Below, one piece after another: positions 9,560 through 18,343 of a DNA stretch of 64,000 bases. The notes under the pieces were generated by a model, which saw nothing but the letters and a program-made list of their open reading frames with translations, was not told the DNA's origin and did not search any database. How positions within the stretch are numbered: position 1 is the first letter of the stretch; every line of letters begins with the position of its first letter. The position numbers and the translations under genes are program-made. The stretch lies in contig CANMVD010000001.1 in the NCBI GenBank assembly GCA_947501275.1, positions 1,488,001 to 1,552,000 on the forward strand, given 5' to 3'. The DNA comes from an uncultured Tateyamaria sp. (GTDB lineage Bacteria > Pseudomonadota > Alphaproteobacteria > Rhodobacterales > Rhodobacteraceae).

Positions 9560-10941
9560 CGCATCACGTCGCCGTCATAGATATTGGCAAGACCAATGCG
9601 AAACTTGCCCTTGTGGACCGCGAAGCCTTGAGCGAGATCACGGTGATCACGCGCCCGAACAAGGTGCTGCCCGGCCCGCCGTGGCCGCATTTTGATGTTG
9701 AAGGGCATTGGGATTTTCTGTTGCAGGGCTTGCGCGATTTTCATGCCAAATATGGCGTCGATGCGATTTCCGTCACGACCCATGGGGCCAGCGCCGCGCT
9801 GCTGGATCGTGAGGGCAACCTTGCGGCTCCTATCCTTGATTACGAGCATGACGGCCCGGATGAGTTGGATGCAGACTATGCCCGCATAAGGCCCGCCTTT
9901 GCACAGACGGGCTCGGCGCGACTGGCGGGGGGGCTGAACATCGGGGCGCAGTTGTTTTGGCAATTCCACCGTGATCCAAGCCTGAAAGATCGGACGCATC
10001 AGATTGTCACCTACCCGCAGTTTTGGGGCGCGCGGCTGACCGGGGTGACTGCGATGGATGTCACGTCATTGGGCTGTCACACGGATCTATGGGCGCCGGA
10101 TGAGAGCGGGTTTTCCGAACTCGTGGATGCGCTGGGGGTCAGGGACAAACTCGCGCCCGTGCGAGCGCCATTTGATGTGTTGGGCCCTGTCTTGCCTGAG
10201 ATTGCCGCGCGCACCGGACTGGCGCCTGATACGCCCGTCTATTGCGGCATTCACGACTCCAACGCCTCGCTCTTGCCGTATGTTCTGGCAAGGGATCTGC
10301 CCTTTGGTGTCGTTTCGACAGGAACGTGGGTGATTGCGATGGCACTGGGCGGTCGGTCAGTGCCGCTTGATCCCGATCTGGATACGTTGATCAATGTCAC
10401 AGCACTTGGGGATCCGGCTCCGTCGGCCCGGTTTATGGGGGGACGCGAGCATGATTTGGCCACAGGTGGTTCCTATCCCGAACCCACACCCGGTGATCTG
10501 GCGGATGTGCTGACGGGCGAGGTCATGTTGTTGCCCGCGGTTGTGCCGGACACGGGCCCGTTCAAGGGATCGCACATGCGGTGGCTGGGCGCGGAACCTG
10601 CCAGTGGCACGGGCGCGCGCGGTGCCGCAGTGGCCTTGTATCTGGCGCTCGTGACCGCGCAGTGCCTGTACAACATCGGTCATGAAGGCGTGCTCATTGT
10701 CGAAGGGCCCTTCGCGGGCAATCGCCTTTATCTTGAGATGTTAAACGTGGCGAGCGGGGCGCAGGTGCACACGTCATCCGGGACAACCGGCACCAGCCTC
10801 GGAGCAGCGCTGTTGGTGCAAAGCGACAACGCGCCCAGTGTCGCGCTGGAGCCTGCCGTGCGCGTTGAAGCAGAGCGGGCTGCGGCACTGGCGTCTTATG
10901 CGTCTGCTTGGCGGGATGCAGTGCAGGCACACACTGCTTGA
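9556..10941 (+). CDS. rhaK: Rhamnulokinase, FGGY family
   Basis: A 461-residue sugar kinase phosphorylating L-rhamnulose to rhamnulose-1-phosphate. The N-terminal phosphate-binding loop is [11 protein letters not shown] (about residues 6-16). The second nucleotide-binding segment includes [13 protein letters not shown] and, near the C-terminus, [16 protein letters not shown]. It resembles the kinase of the rhizobial rha cluster rather than enterobacterial RhaB. It is the last gene of the rhaR-S-T-P-Q-M-K operon, with ATGA overlap to rhaM. No clear terminator is visible in the 50 bases before the convergent DUF1489 gene. Confidence 0.9.
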   Translation: MTHHVAVIDIGKTNAKLALVDREALSEITVITRPNKVLPGPPWPHFDVEGHWDFLLQGLRDFHAKYGVDAISVTTHGASAALLDREGNLAAPILDYEHDGPDELDADYARIRPAFAQTGSARLAGGLNIGAQLFWQFHRDPSLKDRTHQIVTYPQFWGARLTGVTAMDVTSLGCHTDLWAPDESGFSELVDALGVRDKLAPVRAPFDVLGPVLPEIAARTGLAPDTPVYCGIHDSNASLLPYVLARDLPFGVVSTGTWVIAMALGGRSVPLDPDLDTLINVTALGDPAPSARFMGGREHDLATGGSYPEPTPGDLADVLTGEVMLLPAVVPDTGPFKGSHMRWLGAEPASGTGARGAAVALYLALVTAQCLYNIGHEGVLIVEGPFAGNRLYLEMLNVASGAQVHTSSGTTGTSLGAALLVQSDNAPSVALEPAVRVEAERAAALASYASAWRDAVQAHTA

Positions 10942-10991
10942 AGAAGGTGCAGGTGCTGATCCGGGTCAGTGGGGCAGGGACGCTTGGTCCG

Positions 10992-11423
10992 CTACAGCAC
11001 GCCAATCTCAGCCAAAGCGCGGTTTAATTCGACAGGCAACGGCTCTTCCTGTGCGCGGCCTTTGGGCAGGTCAGGCGGGCTGTCTTCGATCTTGAGGTAA
11101 CGCCAGCCCTGAAACGGGCGCTTTATCGCGCCCTGTACGCGGATCAATTCGGGATCTGACACGATGGCACAGCGCCGGATGCCGTCACTGCCGATCACCT
11201 CGTCCAGACGGATCACCCGCTGACGGCAGGTAACCACGCCTTTGACAACCCAATAGATAGACCCGCCATTCAAGATTTCCGCTTCTCGTTTGGGCCACAT
11301 GCGCGTGACATGGCGCGGATATCCATCCGCCGTTTGTGCCCGTTTCGTGGATTGCCACGCGACCAGATCGTCAAAGCTGTCACTGCCGACGGAGAGTTTG
11401 ACCAGATTGACGATTTTTTCCAC
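10992..11423 (-). CDS. DUF1489 family protein
   Basis: A conserved alphaproteobacterial protein of unknown function. Recognised from IVNLVKLSVGSDSFDDLVAW at the N-terminus, HVTRMWPKRE, GGSIYWVVKGVV and PFQGWRYLKIED. The open frame extends upstream to 11540, but family members begin at the VNLVK segment. I therefore place the start at the GTG at 11423, giving 143 residues. The extra 39 codons would overlap the promoter side of nrdJ. It is convergent with rhaK and divergent from nrdJ. Confidence 0.75.
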   Translation of the reverse strand: MEKIVNLVKLSVGSDSFDDLVAWQSTKRAQTADGYPRHVTRMWPKREAEILNGGSIYWVVKGVVTCRQRVIRLDEVIGSDGIRRCAIVSDPELIRVQGAIKRPFQGWRYLKIEDSPPDLPKGRAQEEPLPVELNRALAEIGVL

Positions 11424-11451
11424 AGACTTGCCCACAGACTCAAAAGACCCA

Positions 11452-11467
11452 ACACCAAATATTGTAG
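11452..11467. promoter_or_regulatory. Possible NrdR box upstream of nrdJ
   Basis: ACACCAAATATTGTAG matches most positions of the NrdR consensus ACACWATATATWGTGT. A second, weaker half-match (TAGTGT) lies at 11520-11525. The spacing of the two (58 bases) is not the usual helical spacing, so the call is tentative. If real, NrdR would repress nrdJ according to the dNTP/ATP state. Confidence 0.3.
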
Positions 11468-11627
11468 CGCAGTTGCGCCGGGCTGCAACCTGTTGTGCCT
11501 GAGGCGCCCCTAGATTTGGTAGTGTGGGTGTCAAGCGCATCTATTGGTTGTGGTTTGCATCAGAAATGGTACCTTAGTTCCCTGCACGGCGACTGACAGA
11601 ATCGGTGGCCATATTGGGGATGCTCTG

Positions 11628-14117
11628 ATGACACGTTTTGCCGCGCCGATTGCTGAACAGATCTGGGACATGAAGTACCGTTTCAAAGAGGCAGATGGCA
11701 CGCCCATTGATGTCACTGTCGAAGACAGCTGGCGCCGCATCGCCCGCGATCTGGCGAAAGTCGAGGCAGACCCGACAGCGTGGGAAGACACATTCTACGC
11801 CGCCCTTGAGGACTTCAAATTTCTGCCCGCAGGCCGCATTACGGCAGGGGCTGGCACAGCCCGGTCCGTGACCCTGTTCAACTGTTTTGTCATGGGCACG
11901 GTGCCCGACGACATGGGCGGCATTTTCGAGATGTTGAAAGAGGCGGCCCTGACCATGCAGCAGGGCGGCGGTATCGGATACGATTTCTCCACCATTCGCC
12001 CCAAGGGCGCGGATGTGAAAGGCGTGGCGGCGGATGCCTCGGGCCCCTTGTCCTTCATGGATGTGTGGGACGCGATGTGCCGCACCATCATGTCCGCAGG
12101 CTCGCGTCGCGGCGCGATGATGGCGACCATGCGCTGCGATCACCCGGATATCGAGGATTTCATCACCGCCAAATCGGACGCAGCCCGGTTGCGGATGTTC
12201 AACGTGTCCGTCCTGATCACCGATGCCTTCATGGACGCGGTCAAGGCGGACGAGGCGTGGGATCTGGTGTTTGACGGCAAGGTATACCGCACCGTGCGTG
12301 CGGTCGATCTGTGGAACGGCATCATGAAGTCGACCTATGACTATGCCGAACCCGGTGTTATTTTCATCGACCGGATCAACGCGGCCAACAACCTGAATTA
12401 CTGCGAGACGATTGCGGCCACGAACCCCTGTGGTGAGCAACCCCTGCCGCCATATGGTGCGTGTTTGTTGGGGTCGATCAATCTGGCGCGGTTGGTGTCG
12501 GCCCCGTTCGAAGAGGCCGCCGCATTGGATGAGGCCGCACTGAGCGAACTTGTCGCCACGGCCATTCGTATGATGGACAACGTGGTGGATGCGTCGCGCT
12601 TTCCGCTCGAGGCGCAAAAGCGTGAGGCGCAGGCAAAGCGCCGCATCGGGCTTGGTGTGACGGGCTTGGCGGATGCGCTGTTGATGGTGGGCCTGCGATA
12701 TGGCTCGGACGAGGCGGCGGCTCAGACCGAGGCGTGGTTGAAGGCAATCGCACGGGCGTCGTATTTGGCATCTGTGGATCTGGCCCGCGAAAAGGGCGCG
12801 TTTCCATTGTTTGATGCCGAAGGGTATCTGGCCAGCGGCACCATGCAGGCGATGGATGCGGATGTGCGTGACGCTGTGGCCGAACATGGCATCCGCAACG
12901 CGTTGCTGACCTCGATTGCGCCGACGGGGACAATTTCGCTTTATGCTGGCAACGTGTCGTCGGGCATCGAGCCTGTCTTTGCCTATGCTTACACCCGCAA
13001 GGTGTTGCAAAAGGATGGAACCCGCACCGAAGAAGAAGTCGTTGATTACGCGGTGCAAATGTGGCGTGACAAGATGGGTGAGGCAGAGCTGCCCGACTAT
13101 TTTGTGAACGCTCAAACCCTCGCACCGCAGGATCACGTCAAGATGCAGGCGGCCGCCCAGAAATGGGTGGATTCCTCGATCTCCAAGACCATCAACTGCC
13201 CCGAAGACATCAGCTTTGACGCGTTCAAGGACGTGTACATGCAGGCGTGGGATACCGGATGCAAAGGCTGCACGACCTACCGTCCGAATGCGGTGACGGG
13301 GTCGGTGTTGAGTGTGGCGGAAGAGAAGCCCGACTTGGTTGAATGGATCAAGTCGTCCATTGCGAATGCGGGAACCACCCAAGCCAAACTAGCAAAACGC
13401 CTCGATGAGGTTTTGGACCACGAGTTCAATGAATCCAAGTTGAGCAGGATTTTGAATGGTCATCGTAAAATTGCGGCGGATGAATTGACGGCGATATCAC
13501 GTTTATTGGAGGTCGCGGTTCCCGGTGGTGCTGGGTCAGCTCCAGTTGTTGCTATCAACGACGCCGAACCCCAGACACCCCATGGCGATGTCATCTATAT
13601 GGCAGAGCCTCTGGACCGCCCTAACGCATTGGAAGGCAACACATATAAGGTCAAATGGCCCGACAGCGAACATGCGCTTTATATCACCATCAACGATCTG
13701 GTCATTGGCGGGCATCGCCGTCCGTTCGAGGTGTTCATCAACTCCAAGAACATGGAGCATTTCGCCTGGACCGTTGCGTTGACCCGGATGATCTCTGCAG
13801 TGTTCCGGCGGGGTGGTGATGTGAGCTTTGTCGTGGAGGAACTCAAGGCTGTGTTTGATCCGCGCGGTGGTGCGTGGATGCAGGGCAAATACATCCCGTC
13901 GATCCTGGCTGCCATTGGTAGTGTGATCGAACAGCACATGATCCAGATCGGATTTATCGAGGGCGAGGGGATGGGCCTGAAGTCCGACCCGCAGGCGGAT
14001 GTGGTCGGCCTTGATGCACCCAAGGGCAAAGCCTGTTCCAGCTGTGGGAGCTACGAGATGCGCATGATCGAGGGGTGCATGACCTGCGCGTCCTGCGGTT
14101 TCTCAAAGTGTGGTTGA
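11628..14117 (+). CDS. nrdJ: Adenosylcobalamin-dependent (class II) ribonucleotide reductase with an inserted HTH-like segment
   Basis: Reduces ribonucleotides to deoxyribonucleotides using vitamin B12. The start at 11628 (MTRFAAPIAEQIWDMKYRF) is preferred to an in-frame ATG at 11544, because homologues begin there and GGGGA lies upstream. The catalytic motif NPCGE is at 266-270. The C-terminus (about 803-829) is Cys-rich, with CSSCGS and CMTCASCG, for thiol re-reduction. Residues about 572-630 look like an XRE-type helix-turn-helix: EWIKSSIANAGTTQAKLAKR, then ESKLSRILNGHRKIAADEL and AISRLLEV. It sits in the linker between the catalytic barrel and the segment starting GDVIYMAEPLDRP. The codons of this insert look more AT-rich than its flanks. 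The frame is intact throughout. Confidence 0.93.
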   Translation: MTRFAAPIAEQIWDMKYRFKEADGTPIDVTVEDSWRRIARDLAKVEADPTAWEDTFYAALEDFKFLPAGRITAGAGTARSVTLFNCFVMGTVPDDMGGIFEMLKEAALTMQQGGGIGYDFSTIRPKGADVKGVAADASGPLSFMDVWDAMCRTIMSAGSRRGAMMATMRCDHPDIEDFITAKSDAARLRMFNVSVLITDAFMDAVKADEAWDLVFDGKVYRTVRAVDLWNGIMKSTYDYAEPGVIFIDRINAANNLNYCETIAATNPCGEQPLPPYGACLLGSINLARLVSAPFEEAAALDEAALSELVATAIRMMDNVVDASRFPLEAQKREAQAKRRIGLGVTGLADALLMVGLRYGSDEAAAQTEAWLKAIARASYLASVDLAREKGAFPLFDAEGYLASGTMQAMDADVRDAVAEHGIRNALLTSIAPTGTISLYAGNVSSGIEPVFAYAYTRKVLQKDGTRTEEEVVDYAVQMWRDKMGEAELPDYFVNAQTLAPQDHVKMQAAAQKWVDSSISKTINCPEDISFDAFKDVYMQAWDTGCKGCTTYRPNAVTGSVLSVAEEKPDLVEWIKSSIANAGTTQAKLAKRLDEVLDHEFNESKLSRILNGHRKIAADELTAISRLLEVAVPGGAGSAPVVAINDAEPQTPHGDVIYMAEPLDRPNALEGNTYKVKWPDSEHALYITINDLVIGGHRRPFEVFINSKNMEHFAWTVALTRMISAVFRRGGDVSFVVEELKAVFDPRGGAWMQGKYIPSILAAIGSVIEQHMIQIGFIEGEGMGLKSDPQADVVGLDAPKGKACSSCGSYEMRMIEGCMTCASCGFSKCG

Positions 14118-14240
14118 CGTTAGTGAATTGTAGCTGTGTGAAACGCGTCTGCTGACATGGCCATTTGAGCGCATGCAACGGCTTCTGTTTCAAGTTCCAA
14201 TGGTCACGGAGTGTCAGTAAACTACATTAATATCAGTAGA

Positions 14241-14485
14241 TTATCTTGCGCGAACCAGATCTTCGATCTCGGAGATGAACGCTGTCATCGTGGTCTGGAG
14301 ACCTTCTCTGAGCCCATTTACCGTATCAAGCGTCGGTTGGTCTTTTGCGTCTCTAGAAGAGAGATGTAACGCATCCACACACCAGACCTGTGTGCAAGTT
14401 CCTCTTGGCTTAGCCCAAGCTCCGACCGGCGCCAACGCATCACAAATGCAAATGAATTGAGTAACTTATCCGATTGCTCTTCCAT
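14241..14485 (-). pseudogene. Frameshifted XRE-family transcriptional regulator
   Basis: The first part (14485 down to about 14345) encodes a typical XRE helix-turn-helix: SFAFVMRWRRSELGLSQEEL, AHRSGV, YISLLE. The frame then runs out of register. The expected continuation, DQPTLDTVNGLREGLQTTM, is found in the neighbouring frame and stops at 14241. Restoring one G after CAAAAG (near 14340-14345) would rejoin the two. The intact protein would have been about 80 residues. It lies in a patch of broken genes downstream of nrdJ. Confidence 0.7.
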
Positions 14486-14758
14486 GCACTCGGCTTCGCG
14501 GGTCTTTACGATTTTGCCCATGAAGTATGCTGTGAATTGCGGGAGTTGTTTGCCTAGCTGTCTTCTCTGTTGGTGCTCCGTCAAGGGTCTATCTGCGGCG
14601 GCTTTGGGAACAAGAAACAGTGAAAATTGGTAAATTTATGGGTCAGTATTCAACGCAGGCTTCTGAGGAGGAAGTCAACGACACAAAGCAATTTCGAGAC
14701 CAGGCTTGCCTCAGTATTTGCGCTGAAGGTAGCTGCTGGCTCTATTTCGCCCGAATAG

Positions 14759-14969
14759 AAGCCGCTGAACCTGAAAGAAAAGCCGCGAAACTGGAACGTA
14801 TTGATGGAGGCATTGCCATCTGAATTGTCAAAATGCTCCGGGATGGATTTGGACCCAGAGAATGCCGACCACCCTAACCCGCTAAGTCTTTGGAACTTCC
14901 TAAACGGTCGCGAGATGTTGATCAGTTCCAACAAGCAAGGTGGCTACGAGCTTAGTATCGACTACTGAT
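14759..14969 (+). pseudogene. Remnant of an unidentified coding sequence
   Basis: An open stretch ending at TGA 14967-14969, three bases before the metallophosphoesterase remnant. It reads protein-like (NADHPNPLSLWNFLNGREML, then SSNKQGGYELSIDY). In the same frame, a TAG at 14756-14758 separates it from further protein-like sequence upstream (about 14640-14755). The first available ATG is 14804 (54 residues). I do not recognise a family. It may be the tail of a gene once co-transcribed with the phosphoesterase. Confidence 0.35.
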
Positions 14970-14972
14970 CCA

Positions 14973-15362
14973 ATGACGATCCGGTATACTGTGGCGGCGC
15001 ATTTTGGTCATGAGAACATCATGGGCTTTTTTGATCGCCCCTGTTCCATACTGGATGAATTGGATGCTGCCTTGATCGCAAACAAGTGCGACAGAGTTTG
15101 CGAGGATGACGACCGGATTGTAGGCGAACTTGTTTTCGGCCTTAGGGCAAAGGATGCTGGCCACCTTAAGGCGATATTTGATCAACTGCCTGGCGCTCTA
15201 AAGTACCTGATCGCCGGGAATCATGATCGTGTGTTGACGCTAAATCTGCCTTAGAACACCGGGTAGCCGTTTTGCCGAACTGCGTGACGGCTCGCTCAGG
15301 CAATCGATCACTCTTTGCCACTACCTATGATCATATGGAACCACCCGAAACGCGGCGCATAG
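14973..15362 (+). pseudogene. Degraded calcineurin-like metallophosphoesterase
   Basis: The first 93 codons resemble small bacterial phosphoesterases: HFGHENIMGFFDRP, AKDAGHLKAIF, LPGALKYLIAGNHD. A stop falls at 15252-15254. Further pieces of the family appear later in other frames: AELRDGSLRQSITLCHY near 15274-15325, and MIIWNHPKRGA at 15327-15362. The N-terminal metal motif has become VAAHFGH where a D-x-H is expected, and the GD motif is replaced by GELVF. Both the frame and the active site are therefore lost. Confidence 0.7.
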
Positions 15363-15675
15363 CCTGAACACGCAGCGATCGATCCAACGTTTGCGGTGAG
15401 ACCAAAGTAACGGATGCTGCAGACGGCACGAACGTCTGCATTTGAGCGTTTGGCAAGTATTGTGCCTTGTGACGTTGGCCTGCAGCGAACCCTTGAAGCC
15501 ACGACACCACTATCCAATGGCGTTAATTGCAAGACACCACATTCGATTTCAGGACCAGATTGCGCAAAGTGGTTAGTTTGTCAGAAGCAGCCGGAAAACG
15601 ACATCTGGTCGCAAGTAAGAAAGACGTACCCGAAGCCGCGTGCACATTGGTCGCTGTCAAGACCGAGTACCCTTC
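15363..15675. other. 313-base stretch with no supported gene
   Basis: Short frames exist here, but none resembles a known protein. The stretch lies between the broken phosphoesterase and the MFS gene. It contains short CTGCAG/ATGCTGCAG motifs like those in the dispersed intergenic repeats, but no full copy. The MFS promoter is presumably in it. Confidence 0.4.
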
Positions 15676-16938
15676 ATGCACGAGCGTCGAATACCTGAAT
15701 GGTTACGCCATGCGCCCGCGCCAAGCGTGCGCGGTTTTGCCGTTCTTGCCGGTACAGAGGCCGTTGCCAGGGGCATTCTGATATCGGTCTTTCCGATCGT
15801 GATGTACTCTGCACTTGGCGACGCGCGGGTTGTTTCAGAAGTCTACTTCGTGGTTGGCGCGATTTCACTACTGATCGGGCTTTTTGTGCCCTATCTGATC
15901 CGGTACATCCCAAGGTGGTGGGTCTATGTGGTCGGTGTGTTGATGTTCGCCATCGGCGCAGGTGTGGCCATCATCGACAGCCCCATTGCCGCAGTTCTGG
16001 GGCTGGCGCTAACCACTTTCGCGGTGGTGACCACCTTTGTCTGTTTCAACGCCTACGTTCTTGATCATGTGGCCAAGATCGAACTTGGACAGTTCGAGAC
16101 ATCCCGGCTCTTCTATAGTGCGGCGGGATGGACGGCTGGCCCGGCGCTTGGCACGTTTCTTTATGACTGGTGGCGACCAGCGCCGTTTCTGATCGCGGCG
16201 ATTGCTGCGAGCGCCATGCTGTTGATCTTTCTGGTGATGCGCCTTGGAAACGGCAAGCTGATCACAAAAAGCCGCCGTCCTCCGGCCAATCCCCTGGCCT
16301 ATTTCCGAAGGTTTCTTGCACAGCCCCGACTTGTGACCGGATGGATCTTTGCGGTGGTGCGGTCCTGCGGTTGGTGGGTCTATGTGGTCTATTTGCCAAT
16401 TTTCGCCGTGGAAAACGGGTTTAGCAGCCAGCTTGGCGGGATCGCTCTTTCGCTGTCCAACGCGGCCCTGTTTCTGACCCCACTGATGCTGCGCTTCATG
16501 CAGCGTCGTTCGGTGCGAGCGGCTGTCCGGACCGGTTTTCTTGTGTCGGGGTTGCTGTTTGTTGCGGCCGGTGCGCAGCACGGTATCCCGGCATTGGCGG
16601 TTGCATGTCTGATGGCCGGGTCCGTCTTTCTGATCCTGCTTGATGTATCCGCGGGTCTGCCCTTTTTGCTTGCCGTCAAACCGTCAGAGCGCACCGAGAT
16701 GTCCGCCATTTATGCTAGTTTCCGCGATGTCTCGGGCATCGTCACCCCTGGGGCCGCCTGGCTGGTTCTTTTGGTCGCCCCACTTTCCGGCGTGTTCGTG
16801 GCGGGTGGTGCGGCTTTGGTGGCCACATGGGGCCTGGCAGGCAAACTGCATCCGCGGCTGGGTCGGGCGCGCATTTCTACCGAAACAGCACCGACGTCGC
16901 ACGCCAGCGTTGTCGCGGACACCGCGGCTATGCAATGA
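15676..16938 (+). CDS. MFS transporter
   Basis: A membrane protein of about 420 residues with some twelve hydrophobic helices, in two groups separated by a hydrophilic loop near the middle (NGKLITKSRRPPANPLAYFR). It opens with ERRIPEWLRHAPAPSVRGFA, a beginning I associate with a Rhodobacterales MFS group of unknown substrate. An ATG at 15640 is also in frame, but its extra residues look non-homologous and lie against the decayed region. No ribosome site decides between them. Substrate not predictable. Confidence 0.75.
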   Translation: MHERRIPEWLRHAPAPSVRGFAVLAGTEAVARGILISVFPIVMYSALGDARVVSEVYFVVGAISLLIGLFVPYLIRYIPRWWVYVVGVLMFAIGAGVAIIDSPIAAVLGLALTTFAVVTTFVCFNAYVLDHVAKIELGQFETSRLFYSAAGWTAGPALGTFLYDWWRPAPFLIAAIAASAMLLIFLVMRLGNGKLITKSRRPPANPLAYFRRFLAQPRLVTGWIFAVVRSCGWWVYVVYLPIFAVENGFSSQLGGIALSLSNAALFLTPLMLRFMQRRSVRAAVRTGFLVSGLLFVAAGAQHGIPALAVACLMAGSVFLILLDVSAGLPFLLAVKPSERTEMSAIYASFRDVSGIVTPGAAWLVLLVAPLSGVFVAGGAALVATWGLAGKLHPRLGRARISTETAPTSHASVVADTAAMQ

Positions 16939-16948
16939 CGTGGTGCGC

Positions 16949-18334
16949 CTATGTGGGCCCGCCCGTGTCGCCGATATCCCAGAAAAGACCGGTCATCAGT
17001 TTCAATGCGTCATGAGAGACGGATTTCAAGACATGCTCGTTCGGCGCGTGCTGTGAACAGCCGCGATAGGAATGCGGCACCCAGACGGTTGGAAGGCCAA
17101 GGATATCCGCGAAGACCTCGTTGGGAAGCGAGCCTGCGAGATTGGGAAGGATATGCGGCGCCTTGCCGGATGTTTGCTCAAGAGATTGCGCAACGAACGT
17201 CACCCAAGGGTGGTCCGGTGACAGCCGCGTGGCGCTGAAAAACGCGCGTTCGTGCGGGACGATCTGAATGTCGTTGAAGCCATGCGCATCGAGATGTCGA
17301 CGCAGCGCGGGCAGGATGTCGTCCAAATCCGTGCCGACGACAAATCGAAGCTGGCACGCGGCTTTGGCATGGCCCGAGATCGCATTGACCGGGGCTTCGG
17401 GGATGCCGCTTTTCATGGCAAGCACTGCGAAGCTGTTCCAGCCGAATACGCGCTCGGCTGGCGTCAGGCTTTCCTCACCCCAATTCACGTCGATTTCGGG
17501 TCCGCCGTCGCCCTTGAGGGGCAGGTCTTGCAGAGCGGCGCGGACATCCTTGGTCAGGCTGGTCGTGCGCCATTCGGGCACCTGAATTTGGCCGCGCGCA
17601 TCGGTGATTGTCGACAGGGCTTGCCCCAGGATCATCGCAGGGTCGGCGAGAAGCCCTCCCCAGTTTCCGGAATGGTGCGCGCCGTCTCGGAGGTTCACGA
17701 TCAGGTCGAATGAAATGCCGCCCCGCGCACCCATGAACATCGTGGGCGTGTCGGACTGTAGGCGGGGGCCATCGGATGCAATCAGGACGTCTGCGGCCAA
17801 AGCATCCTTGTGTGCGGCGCAGAACTCTGACAAGCCCGGCGAGCCCATTTCCTCGCCCATCTCGATCAGGATGCGGCTGTTGAAACCAAGCGATCCGCGG
17901 GTGTCGATGACGGCTTTCAGGGCCACTAAGTTGATCAGATGCTGTCCCTTGTTGTCGGCGGTGCCGCGTCCATAAAGTCGGTCGTCTTCATCGACCAGAC
18001 GAAACGGGTGCAAGCCGTCGCGCCATTGGTCGGTTTGCGCGCGGATCACATCACCATGGCCGTAGGTCAGGATGGTCGGCAGAGTGCCGCCTTCGATACG
18101 TTCGGCGATCAGAAAGGGGCCCGCATCCTTGGCCGGGTTCGGATGGACCTTGCAGGCAAAGCCCGCGGCCTTCAGGCGAGGGATCAACGCCTGTTCCAGG
18201 TATCTAGGAAGCTCTGCCGCTTTGTCGGGCGTTTGGCTTTCCGTTTCATGGGCGACCAGTTCGCCCAGATCGCGGGTGAAGCCGCCGGTTTCGAAATATT
18301 GCGTGGCGGTGTTTATGGCGAAAGCGCGTGTCAT
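16949..18334 (-). CDS. M20-family metallopeptidase (dipeptidase-like)
   Basis: A 461-residue cytoplasmic zinc hydrolase. Metal-site motifs of the M20 family are visible: [16 protein letters not shown] and [13 protein letters not shown] dimerisation-domain segment carries [13 protein letters not shown], and a late histidine lies in [15 protein letters not shown]. It is the last gene of the peptide-transport operon, 9 bases after the second M20 gene. It likely cleaves imported di- or small peptides; the exact substrate is not visible. Confidence 0.85.
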   Translation of the reverse strand: MTRAFAINTATQYFETGGFTRDLGELVAHETESQTPDKAAELPRYLEQALIPRLKAAGFACKVHPNPAKDAGPFLIAERIEGGTLPTILTYGHGDVIRAQTDQWRDGLHPFRLVDEDDRLYGRGTADNKGQHLINLVALKAVIDTRGSLGFNSRILIEMGEEMGSPGLSEFCAAHKDALAADVLIASDGPRLQSDTPTMFMGARGGISFDLIVNLRDGAHHSGNWGGLLADPAMILGQALSTITDARGQIQVPEWRTTSLTKDVRAALQDLPLKGDGGPEIDVNWGEESLTPAERVFGWNSFAVLAMKSGIPEAPVNAISGHAKAACQLRFVVGTDLDDILPALRRHLDAHGFNDIQIVPHERAFFSATRLSPDHPWVTFVAQSLEQTSGKAPHILPNLAGSLPNEVFADILGLPTVWVPHSYRGCSQHAPNEHVLKSVSHDALKLMTGLFWDIGDTGGPT

Positions 18335-18343
18335 GGGATGCTG

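Noticed and set aside
10941-10992. Possible terminator between rhaK and the DUF1489 gene
   Set aside because: I could not find a convincing stem with a T-run in the 50-base gap.
11510-11525. Second NrdR box before nrdJ
   Set aside because: Only the right half (TAGTGT) matches and the spacing to the first box is not a whole number of helical turns.
11574-13382. 602-codon open frame on the minus strand opposite nrdJ
   Set aside because: It is His/Arg-rich with no family resemblance and lies fully antisense to a well-supported enzyme gene. It is a codon-bias shadow in GC-rich DNA.
14650-14934. 94-codon minus-strand frame in the decayed patch
   Set aside because: It overlaps a more protein-like remnant on the plus strand and has no recognisable motif.
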